From Formicarius rufipectus (lineage: Eukaryota; Chordata; Aves; Passeriformes; Formicariidae): 64,000 nucleotides of DNA. Where the stretch lies: the NCBI GenBank assembly GCA_013399695.1, contig VXAU01001878.1:1-64000 (forward strand), in the 5' to 3' direction. This document shows positions 24,136 through 35,600 of the stretch, in pieces (positions within the stretch are counted from its first letter, which is position 1; every line of letters starts with the position of its first letter). A model generated the notes under the pieces. That model did no database searches and was not told the origin of the DNA. It saw only the letters and a list, made by a program, of their open reading frames with translations. Made by a program: the position numbers and the translations under genes.

Positions 24136-27100
24136 TCACGAGGAACGGGAGGCTCCCTGTGGGATGTGGAGGTTGAGCTGGCCTGAGCTTGACGCGGATG
24201 GAGGGGGCAAGGGAAGCGGGAGCTGGACGGGGGAACAAGGGCCGCCGCGAGGCATCTCTAGCGGAGCTAATGGTGGAGCATCCTTGTCTTTGAGAGGGCA
24301 GCCAGCTCTCCATCATCGCATGGCTGGGATTCCTGGGTATCTTTTCTGGCTTTAAATAGTGCGGCTGATTCTGATGAGTCAGATGTTTGGATCCCGGCCG
24401 TGCCTCCCTGAATTCGAAGCGTGCCCTTGAGCAAGTCCTTTCTCACGTGGCGTTTCACCCTTCCTCTCTTTGAAGTCTCAAAACAATGAGATTCAAGTTT
24501 ATGATGCCCTAAAGCAGAAGATATTTTGGCCCTCTGGACTTTGCTGAATAACTGCAGAAGTCCCTTGCTTAGTCAGCCACCTAATCTCATTCCAAATCCC
24601 ACCAGCCTGCTCGAGTCCATGTGACAGCGAAACTTCTGATACAGCACGTGCAATAATGCACAATTATTTAATCTCTTGATTAGCAAATTTCCAGTTTTCT
24701 GCAGCTAATGCGGTTGTGCTGTGTCAGTCTTTGCTTATATGTACTTGCCCTCTCTGTTCCCAGTGTTATTTTGTATATGTTATTCTCTTTTATTAATTTA
24801 TCCTGTAAAGGATATAGTCACTGCCTCTTAGGCTTTCTTAATATACTCTTACTGCTTAGCTTTCTGCTTAAGCCTTTCCTCATTCTTATTTTCCACCCTG
24901 GTTCCTGGAAAACTGTGAGAGTTTGGGTAGAGACAGGAATGTCTCTAGTCAGAGTGTGTCCTAGACAGTCTGTATCTTGTCCTCATCCATTAAGCAATAA
25001 TCCTTGAATTACAGTTAGTTAAAACACAAGGGATAATAAAGTAAGACATTAATGAGAAGTCCAGCTTATTGCTGCCATATATAGGTAATGCTATTGTTTT
25101 ATGTAATGAAACAGGATCTTTCTTCAAGGAGGAACAGTTGTTCACTTTATCTTCTAGTATGAGAACTGGGGACCATCAAATGAAACTTGTGAGAGGTTTG
25201 TTCAAAACTAATGCAAGAACATAGTTCTTAACACAGTGTGCAGTTAAACTGTGGGACTCCTAGCCACATGATAATAGAGGGTAAAGGCTTCTTATGTGTC
25301 CAGAAAACATTTTAGAAAGATGAATGAAAAATAATATGTTGGAAGATATTAAAAGCAAGACAACATTTCTGGCTGAAGAAATCCCTGAGCTGAAAATTAT
25401 AGGAAGCTGGGAGAATGTTCTGGAGATGAGTATTTCTGCTCTTCTGTTGGTGACCTTTATTTACCCATGTCCTAGGCAGAAACCTGGTTTAACTGCAGAG
25501 TTGTCTGACCTAGCAATATTACTCTTAAATGAAGATCTTCAAGCCATCTCAAATTTTGGCAAGCCTAAGTAAGAGCTAAAACATGAATTACCAGTAAACC
25601 TTGTCACCTCTGTGCCTGTGCTTAGACATTTTTCAGATCCTCGAAAAAATGTTGACTTTTTTGCATTTCTTTACTAATCTTGTTTTTCTGTCACCTCTAA
25701 CTTTCCACTTTTCCTTTTAAAATATGAAAGCAAGATCTGGAGGCAAGTACTGTTTTTCTAAGGTAAAATTACCCACTGCCTTCAATTAGTTCTTTTTGTC
25801 ATTGCTTTGTTCTGAGAGTACATGTTGTACGGGTTGTCAGCTGCTGCTCTTCATCATATTTTGCAGGAAGTACTTTTGTTTCTGCTTCTAGAATAATAAC
25901 ACATGATTTTCCATTTCTTCTGAAACAGACGAGTTTTGCAGACTTAAGCCTTTCACACATTGTGAGCAGCTCTATCAGCATGTAGTTCGTGGTAAGACAA
26001 CATAGTTGACATTTCTTCTAATTTTGGTGCACCTCATTTCCCTAGCTTTGTTTAGTTGGTGTTCTTCGCTCCTCTTTAGTGTTGCCATTGAGCCATAGTA
26101 GCTCAGAGGTCCCTGTTCACATCAGACTCGGACTCTCCTACTGCTGATTAAATTACCACCATGCTCAGAAGTAACAGTTTTTAAAACTTTTATTATTGCT
26201 TTTTTAATTCTTCTCTATTATCTCTATGTATCAGTAGATTGAAGAACTTCAGAACTTCCTGAAGAACTCAGGAAACATTTATTTATACTGGAAGAGAGGG
26301 TTCAAACTCATATCCTGACCAGTGCAGGTAGGGACTTTTTGAAGAAATGAGATAAAAGGAGAATATTGCTTAAAGTTGTGCCTTCCTATGTACTGTTAGA
26401 AGAATTTTTAGTATATCAAGCAGTTGCTTCTTTAGATGTGGTCCTATTGTAGTGTTTGCTCAGCTTTTAGATAAAAAGTTGAAACTGCCCTTCTCAGACC
26501 TTTCAGACTTCTTGATCTGTCACCACTGTACTCAGTCTTTTTCTGAACTGGAAACTACACTTCTGGTCAAGAAAACAACAGGCATGTAAGTCTGGAGTCT
26601 GTATCAGAAAAATTAGTGGAAAATATGGTAAAGAACAGGACTGTTGGGCCCTTGAGTGAGTATGGTGTGTATGGGCAGAATCCACATGACCTTTATAAAA
26701 GGAGACCCTGCCTCTTGCAACTCACAGATTGCTACGTAGACTGTGTCTTGGAATCTATGCTTGATCAGCTTGTTCATGCAGAGAATCTAAGCCAGAACAT
26801 TCATTTACTGCTCTGCTTTGTGTTGTCTTATGAGCCAGAGCTAAGTTCTTGGGTAATATTCCCAGACTCCCTATTTCCTGAGGGACATTGCTGCCATTCA
26901 GCTGCTCTGCAAGTCATCACCACTGCACAGATCTGCTAAGGGTTTGAGAAAGCAGCATGAGTGTTATGGAGTAGCATAACTAGTTACTGACATCATTATC
27001 TGCGTAATCTTCTGCCTACCAGATCTTCAACTCTTGGACATCATTGCAGTAGGCATCCAGGCCTCTTTTTTTTCTTAACCCTCCCTAACCTGTAGCCAAT

Positions 27101-30100
27101 AATAAATGAAGCCCTAGGAGCAAAGGCTGGGATTGTGGGAACAATGTTTGTGTGCTGAGCTGGATAGACTTTTTCAAAATAATTCTTCAGAACCGTAGCC
27201 ATCTGCTGTCATGTGCAATTCTGTTGGTATACCTGACTCTTTCCTGATGTCTTGTAGTTCTTTGGTTGGCTTTTCTTTCTTTTGGATTTTTTTAAGCCTC
27301 CATCTCTTGTGAAACAAAGCAGCTTTGGCTGTAGCAGATGTGAACAATAGTCTGTTTGTCAAAGCCTCTTGCGTGGCTGTTACATGCAAATTCATCTCAA
27401 AATGGTCATTCGGGTACTGAGCATCCCCTGGAAGAACAGAGTTATCAGATCTGAAGGGGCAGAAGCTGAGAACCAAATATATCGGCTCTGACTTGTCCCT
27501 GGGTGGTAGAAAGGGAAAAGGGAATATGTGTTCTTTCAGCATTCCTGCAGTGTGACTAGACTGATTGATGGTGATGGTTCACAAGTTCCAAAAATAACTT
27601 CAGTCTGCTGAAGGTCAGGGTCCCCTTTCATTAAGCAAGTCAGGCTTGGGGTGAGCCTGGCTTTTAGCAGAAAATACAGGTCTTGCTTAACAGGCCTTGC
27701 AAATTCAGGGCTGTGAACAGGTTATGGGTTGCAGGCCCTCTCTGAGTGTGGCTGTGGAGAGCTGTGAGGCACGGTGGCTGGTGATATCAGCAGAAGGCAC
27801 TGCGGTGCGGTTGAGCAGCAGAAATATGTTCTCTGGGGGACTGCTGAGTCCCTGTGGACTTGGGACTGTTTGTCTCAAATACTGAGTAAGGTTTCAGAGT
27901 GAGGCTGCCAGATCATGTGCCAAGCTCAGCTGTTTTTACTTTAATCAGTGTGAGAGCAGGAGGTCATGTGCGACACAGGCTGGGGTACCTAACCTCTTCT
28001 AGACGGGAGAAGTTGTGGTCAAGCAGGGTCGGAATTATTGCCCTATTATGGCACAGCAGTAATTCTCAAGTGTGCTGTTATGCCCCAGGTGTGGTGGCAC
28101 AGCTGGAGCCATCCTGACCTGCCCCCTGGAGGTGGTGAAGACACGTTTACAGTCATCCCAGCTGGCGCTGCGGCCTCTGTGCCTCTCAGAGGTACAGCTG
28201 CCAGGGATGAGTGTGCGGCTGACGAATCCCACCACACCATCTCCCGGAGTGCTCAAGTTGCTGAGGTGAGTAGGACAGGGTAATGTGCATGTTAGCTCCA
28301 GAAAGGTGAGGGTTGGCCATCAGTTGGAGGGGCTGAGGGGACAGAGAGAGAGAGAGAGGAGTGGAAATAGCATTTGACCTCAGTCTCTGGATACGGCCAG
28401 CATGATAGAAGGTTTCATGAGAGCACAGGTACATCTGCTTCTCACTGTTGATATGTGCTTTGAACTCCAAGCCTGCAAAGTAGCTTTGGGGACTGTGAGA
28501 AATTTCTGAGCTAGTGGTTTGATTAGACCCAGAAGAATGGTATCAGCAAGGATAGGAAGAAATGACTCCTGAAATGTGTCCCTTCCCATAGTAGGGAGGG
28601 TTGGAACTAGATGGTCCATAAGGCCCTGCCCAACCCAAACCATTTTATGATTCTGTGACTGAAGCAGAGAGAAGTGGTTGGAGAGGAAATGAGAGTAGGG
28701 CTGAAAAAGGGGAGATGAGGAGAGGATGCTACAAGATATTCTGAAGAACAAAAGAGGAGGAACAGGAGAGTCCCCAGCTTAGTTATTCTTCTGATTTCTC
28801 TGTTCATGTCTGTCTGTAGGGCCATCCTTGAGAAGGAAGGTGTGCGATCCCTGTTCCGAGGTCTGGGTCCAAATCTTGCTGGGGTTGCTCCTTCCCGGTG
28901 AGTACTGCTCCACAACAGTGGATCATGTTGTACATCTTTTAATGGACCTCTCTGATAGCTATTGCCCCACATTCCAAAAGCCGTCTGTCTTGCCTTATGT
29001 GCCATAGGAACCCTTCACTCAGACATTTTCTGGAGCTTCTGATCATAGTATTAAGATAGGATGATTGCTGTGGGCCTAGTATAAATGTTTTTTTTCATGT
29101 CACATTACACAAAACTGTGCTGCGAGTAAGAAAAGTGGGACTGAGACCCCACAGCAGTGTCTGCTCTTCGTACAGGAGCTAAAACCTCTTCTGTATTTCT
29201 CTCCAACCAGGGCTATATATTTTGCTGCCTATTCTGGTGTTAAGGAGAGGCTCAATGGTGTCCTTGTACCTGAGTCCAAGAAGGTACATATACTAGCAGC
29301 AGCCTGTGCAGGTGAGCCTTTTCTGTCTCAAATAAGAGCTAAAGGGCCTTTTGTCTGTAACTGTAAACAGGTTTCATTCCTTCTCCATTGCTGCCCCCAT
29401 CAGTCTTGCTCTCTCTCTGAAGTTTTCTCTCTCCACACCTGGAGAAGTGAGTTCCTTGGATAACCAAAATGTTTTCTCACTCTTCATTCTTCTTAGGCTC
29501 GTCTCTTGAAGTCTACTCTTTACCCCTTCAGCTGCTATCAGGAGTTTCATTCAGCTGTGAGAGTCAGAAGGAAGTGTGTAATTTAGACCACTCACAGAAC
29601 CGTTTCTTTTGTTTTATCCCAGTTCTCTAACAAAATCCTCCACTCTTGCAAAATTAGTCTATTGTTTCCTGCCTCTTTGTAACACCAGGGCCTGCAGCAG
29701 GGTTTTGTTGGAGGCAGAGGAGCTAATTACCACCAGACAAAGGCTGGAAGAGAGGAGGAGGAGAATCAAATAGCCTGCCCTAAATATCTTTTCTCAAGGT
29801 CATTCTCAAATTGCAAATGCCTTCAGCTTGCCAAGCAGAGTTCAGAGAGCTGATAGATCAGCACCTCTTCAGAAACTCTTAATGTGATCCTAGTGCTCAT
29901 GTCTTCCTCTTCTGTTCTCCAGGCATCAGCTCGGCCACACTCACCAACCCTATCTGGTTAGTGAAAACCAGGATGCAGCTGGAAGCCAGGTAAGGGAGGC
30001 CAGCAATGCAGAGCCAGTCTGTGTCACATCAGGACGGTTTTGGGGGCAGAGCTGGGTAGGGAGGGGTCTGTGACTTGCCATCAGAGCATGGCACATCGTG

Positions 30101-30774
30101 GAGAGGGGAAGACCCTTATGACTGTGTTCATAACAGCATTTTAGGTCAGTAGAGCAATGTGTCGTTCTAACCCTCTCTCCTCTTGGTAGAGTGAAGGGGG
30201 AGGTGGCCAGCAATGCTCTCCAATGTGCCATGCACGTGTACCGCACTGAAGGCCTTCGTGGGTTTTACCGTGGTATCACTGCCTCCTATGCTGGCGTGTC
30301 AGAGACCATCATACACTTTGTCATCTATGAAGCACTGAAACAGCAGCTGAGAAACCACCATCATTCCCATTCCCCGACACTCACACTTTCACCAAACAAC
30401 CATGATTTCTTTGGACTAATGGGCGCTGCTGCTGTCTCCAAAACATGTGCTACATGCATTGCATATCCACATGGTGAGTGGGTCTACTCTCCTTTACTCT
30501 GTTACCCTTGATGGGAGATGCCATGCCTGTAGGATCCATCTGCTGATATATTGCTTTCCTTCCTGTGTCTCCAGAGGTCATTCGGACACGGTTGCGAGAA
30601 GAAGGCTCACGATACCGTTCCTTTATACAGACTCTGCAGCTTGTGGTCCATGAAGAGGGATCTTTGGCTTTATACCGAGGACTCCTGGCTCACTTGATCC
30701 GCCAGATCCCAAATGCAGCCATCATGATGGCTACTTATGAACTCATCATATATTTGGCCTCTTCCACCTTGTAA
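23911..30774 (+). CDS. Mitochondrial pyrimidine-nucleotide carrier, SLC25A33/SLC25A36 family
   Basis: Inner-membrane carrier; the human relatives SLC25A33 and SLC25A36 exchange pyrimidine nucleotides. Exons: 23911-23951, 28089-28265, 28820-28897, 29211-29311, 29923-29989, 30190-30473, 30575-30774. They total 948 nt, 315 aa plus stop; SLC25A36 is 311 aa and SLC25A33 321 aa. The three Solcar signatures are present as PLEVVKTR (from residue 26), PIWLVKTR and PHEVIRTR. Conserved family text includes RSLFRGLGPNL, GVAPSRAIYFAAY, GFYRGITASYAGVSE and IRQIPNAAIMMATYEL. The start MAQHSTLLHLLAGG aligns with the family start. The protein looks closer to SLC25A36 than A33 but differs enough to be a separate paralogue, so I leave the symbol empty. 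Intron 1 is 4.1 kb. Mammals have, to my knowledge, no such gene between PEX5 and CLSTN3. Confidence 0.93.
28597..28662 (+). repeat. Short CR1 3' end in intron 2 of the carrier gene
   Basis: agggttggaactagatggtc followed by caacccaaaccattttatga and ttctgtga is the sense-strand terminus of a CR1 LINE. Confidence 0.75.
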
Positions 30775-31091
30775 GCTTGCTGTGGCTCCTGACTGAGGCT
30801 GCTGTAGAGGTACAGGGACTCGTGGTCCCGAGACCTGGTCTCTCTCAATGCCTTGAGAGGTGGTGCTTTTAGTCACAGATCAGAACTAGGTCAGGCATTC
30901 TCAGGACACAAGACTATTTTGTGCCAAGGTTTTTGCTCCAGTGTGCACAATGTAGCCTTTTTTCTTTCTGGACACCTTGAATTATTCCAGTGCTTCAAGA
31001 TGCCAGGGCACTGGTTTGACAGTGCCTATTGTAAACTCCCTGGATGAGACAAGGCTGTGAAATTTACTGGGAGAGAGACAAAGCAGAAAGC

Positions 31092-31097
31092 ATTAAA
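31092..31097 (+). promoter_or_regulatory. Candidate polyadenylation signal of the carrier gene (ATTAAA)
   Basis: A common variant hexamer 318 bp after the stop. Another hexamer, AATAAA at about 32228, lies further on and overlaps the presumed CLSTN3 3' UTR on the other strand. Confidence 0.25.
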
Positions 31098-32051
31098 GTA
31101 TCTCAGCATGTTCACTTCTTTTGGACCCAGTAACAACCATACATGGGCACAGTTGGACATGAAGACAGGCTAGAGCTGAGACACCTTAGAGAACTGCAGC
31201 AAGCAGAGAGCTCTTGCTGCAACCTTTCATGCCCTCAGAGGGGCTCTTCCACTCTCACCTACTTAGCTGTGTACTTGCTCTAAAGGAGGATTTCTCAACC
31301 TTGGCTGCCAAAAAATTGCAGAATTTTCCTTTGGGTCCTTAACGTTTTGCAGCTGTTGCCCCAAGACATGTCAGGCAGCTGACAGTCCCCTTTTGTCTTG
31401 CAGGGTCTGAAAATCCAGACCAAGTAGATCAAGGGAAAAAGCACAACCTACTGTGAAACACTGCCCTAACAATTCATGCTACTGCAGGGTTCAGAGCCAT
31501 GCTTTGCCAGTATCTGCTGTGTTCCCATCCCCTCCATTCTCAGCAAAAAGAGGAGGACACCTCTTTCCCTCAGAAGCACTGTTACACAAGCTGGAACACC
31601 TGATATGAAAAAATACTTTTTCATGCTGGTAAAGAAAGCAAAGCAAGTAAGAAGATGAATGGACCTAAGATTTGGCCTGTTTCTATTGATGATACACTAA
31701 GTGTATGGAAAGAGCCTTATTTATTTTTTTCCTGTAATCAAAAATTCAGTTTGCTGCATGTGCTACATTTGCCTGTGACAAGCTTAGATGCCTTCTGTTC
31801 CTCTGTGGGTTCCTAGACCTGTGTCCTAGGGAAGGCTGCCATCTGTTTGCAGTATTTTGACTCTCAGAAAGGCAGAGGGTAGGGTCAGGAGTGATGTGTT
31901 TTTCTTGTTTCATCACATAGGCTAAAAACAGTGACCCTTCCCCAAGATAAGTAATTTCAGTAAGCACAGGCTCTAGACAACGTCCAGTCTCACATGGGAG
32001 GCTACACTGTTTCTTTCCCTGCTTGTGAAAAACTGAGGAAGCCCTGCATAT

Positions 32052-32072
32052 TTTATTTGAAATCCATTTATT
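32052..32072 (-). promoter_or_regulatory. Candidate CLSTN3 polyadenylation signals (two AATAAA on the minus strand)
   Basis: tttatt at 32052-32057 and 32067-32072 read AATAAA on the minus strand, about 550 bp beyond the CLSTN3 stop. The implied 3' UTR contains an (AT)n run near 32262 and a T/GT-rich tract. Confidence 0.4.
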
Positions 32073-32169
32073 TTAAAATCCACTTTGTTTCCTCATCTTT
32101 CTCACCTTCATTCATTTAGTTTAGGAGTATTGACAATTTTACAAAGCAACACAAGCTGCAATGGTTTGT

Positions 32170-32213
32170 TGGTTGGTTTTTTTTTTGTTTTTGTTTTTGT
32201 TTTTTTTTTTTTG
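32170..32213. repeat. T-rich simple repeat
   Basis: Nearly pure T with spaced G (ggttggttttt, then gtttttgttttt) inside the presumed CLSTN3 3' UTR. Confidence 0.8.
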
Positions 32214-32613
32214 CATGAAACGAGAATAAACCTCAAATGACAACATTGAAAAAATATACAATATATATATATATAATATCTGGGGAGGGATTGTGAGAGA
32301 CCCCACTCTGAGCCCTGTGACTGGCTCTGCCTTTCAGATTTCTGTTCTTTCCAACATCTGGATCATAGTTTGAACGTGCCACGATCTTGTGTAAGTGTCC
32401 TAACACATGTTTCTAGAGAGCCAGATGGGGGGTCAATAATGTGGGGAATGTCCACAATGGGAATGGCAGAAGATGAAGGAACACGGGAGGCAGAAATGAC
32501 AAATGAGGGAGGAGCACATGTGTTTACAGTGGGGGAAGGAAGAAGTTGAAAGTAAGACACCTCCTCCTTCCAGCCATATGTTTTGGGGGGGATCCCCTGG
32601 TGTTTTAAAGCTC

Positions 32614-35600
32614 CTAGTAGCGGTGAGAGGCGTTGCTTTTGCCGATGATGTGTCGGTCATCCACGTCGTTGCTGTCTGGGGAGTCGGGTGTCTCCGAGTC
32701 AGTGCTGTCCTCATCGTCCTCCATGGCCCCACCAGCTCTGCCCTCAACGCCTCCTCCTGCCCTCTCCTGACAGCTCTGGTAGGACTGGGGAGGAGAGACA
32801 CAGGGTAAGAGGAAGGATCTGACAATGCAGGTGCCTACCCAGCCCCCGCCACCGTGGCTGCTCCTCACCTCCATCGGGTTAACGATGATGGTGAGGGCTG
32901 AGTCGTCCCAGAACATGTCACTCTCTTTGCCTCCAGTGCTGGTGTGCCCTGATTCAGCAGCCCCAGGGACCTCTTGCCCCACTCCCCGCCGGTGCAGGGA
33001 GTGGATACGCAGGATGCCAAGGATCACCATAAGTGCCAGGAAGCCCACACACACCACAATTATGACTGTGGCAGCACTGGGGACCACTTCGAAGAAAGAG
33101 AGAAGGTGTGGTTAGGGACACACAGAAACAGGCATTTCCAACCTGACATGCAGGAGCTGAGATACCTGGGCAGAGCTTGGGTTTTTGGCCTAGTCAGGAA
33201 CATGCCCTGAGTTTTCTGCTTGCCTGCGCACGGGCTGTTCCTACCTTCACCTGCTGTGTTTTCTCTTGAGGCTTGCATGGTTTTCCAGAATGCCTAGGTC
33301 CAGGCACCCTCTGATACTGGGCTGCCTTGCAGACCCTGCATGCCTTTATCTGCAGAATTCACCAGAATATGCTGCACAGCAGCTATCTGTATCCCACTCT
33401 TGGGAGGGGGAAGTGTGTGCTGACGAGAGCCTCTGAGGGCTTGAGGATGGTTTTCAGAGGGTGTCCTTTCTGTGCAAGCAGCAGAGAAAGCAAGAAGCCA
33501 AAAGATAGCTGCATTTTACATGGGGCAGATGAGAAGGCTATGATGGATTTCTAGCTAGTGCTTTAGTAAAAACCTGGTTTCTTCACAGGAGAAAATTTTA
33601 AATTTATGTAAGGCACTTAGCCCAACTCCCACCTGTTTGCTCTAGACCTGTAGGCTGAGCCTTAACTCTCCAGATAACCACCTTTGCAAAATCTATCCAG
33701 GCCCTCCATAAATTTTTTATAGTTCTGTACAGCAATGACAAGTTTTCTGCTGCCACCAGGCAGAGCTGAGGAAGAGAATGGCAAAAGGCTGGCACATATA
33801 CGTAGGCTGTCCCTGAAGTGTCAGCCACAGGACTGGACCAGCCTGGAATCAGCTGCTGCAGGAAGCTGCAGCAAAAGCTAGCTCAAAGGTGCCTTACTTA
33901 TTCCCTACAACATGGGACTAAAATGTCTGTAAAATGTCCTGGAGCTTTCACAGTCTTAAAGAAACCATCTGGACTGTGTTCATGCTTGTGGCACAAATCT
34001 ACCAGCACAGACCAACATCTTGTCTAGCTTTCAGGCTTCTCTCTCCTCTCTTTTGGGGGCAAGAATCCTCCTCTTGTCTTTGTTGTGTCATTTCTTATAT
34101 TTTTCTGCCTTGATGACCACCATCTAGTTCCATCTCTTTTTTTTAGAGCAGTGGCAGTCTTGACTCACTCTCCTTCTTTTTTCTGAAATTACACAAGCCT
34201 GCGCAGCACCTTTACAAGGTGCATGAATGAAATAATCCAGCTCGTGGTTGTTCTTTATAGACCTTCTGAGGTATAGATTTCAGTCTGCTTTTACAACAAG
34301 AAAACAACATACCACAAGAGGAGGATTGTTGCACTGTGCTCTAAAATATAAGTTGACACAGACCCAAGTCCATTGCCTAATGACAAGTGGGACAGGACAG
34401 TATAATGAGACCCTGATAATGGGCATAGGGAGCCTGAAAGGAATCCTCCACTATAGGTTCTGATAGGATATCAGAAAATCAGCATCCTGACCTAAAGGAA
34501 TAAATCAAAAAGATAGTGTTACATACTTGGGTTGTTATGGCTGCCTGCCAAACTGTGCCCAGACAGTTCTGGGGGTAAATGATGGCCTCGGTGCACGAAC
34601 TGCTGGGAACTCAGAATATGGTTAGGATGAACAGCTGGGTTCATGCTGTGGAGGACATTCACCTGTAGAAAGACCAGAGTGAGAGGACTCAGCCTTGTGT
34701 CCATGGTACATTCAACGCTGCGTGCGTTCCCATCCACTATGTCCTCTCCATGCATGCAGAAGAACCTATATATGCATGTATTGGTCTTGTACCTCAACAG
34801 TAAACTCATTGCTGGAGTAGCGCCCATTCATCTCGGTGCAGGACAGGTGAAACTTCCTTTCATAAAGAGCAGCGCCGTGGTTGATGTGGTATGAGACCTG
34901 GCGGAGTATTTCCTCATAAACTGCAATGCTCTCCACACCTGAGACAAGAAGGGAAAACTGGTGTGGGGTGAGGAAGCTCCTGCTTCAAAGTTATCTGGCT
35001 TCATAACTCTGTAGCAACTAGAAGCTATAGGGAAATCCAAGGCAATGCTGAGTTCATGTATTTTAGGAAGGGTTCTGAGATGGAGCTTTCTGCTAATGAC
35101 CTGAAGAAATCCCTGCTTTAGCATTGCTAAAACAAATAGAAGGGGAAGAAGGACCAAGAGCAACAGTCCTGTTAAGTTCTGAAGAGCAAAATAGTGTTGT
35201 ACCAGTCCACAAGTGGGATGTGTTGTTCCCCAGTCGTGATGTAAAATATTGCTGACACCTGAGAACAACAAACCCCAAGGAATAAGTCACAAGGAGTGAT
35301 ACAAGCCCAGATGAGTGCTCAGATGCCATGCCCCAGTACCATTGGTGGAGGGGAAGCCACCACTGCAAGGAAATGGCGTGCGACTTCCAAAAACCAGGAG
35401 TTCATCAAACGGTTCCATGTCAGAGTGTCTGAAAGTACACCAACACATCTCTAACATCAAGTTAAGTGCTTGTCCCAGTGATGTCTGACAGGCAGTGAGA
35501 GAGGCACAATTAAACAGCTGGGATCAAAGAGAGGACATACCTGTGATGGTCAGGTAGGCAGAGGTGTTAACAAGCTCCAGGCCCCGCTGCTGCAGCAGTG

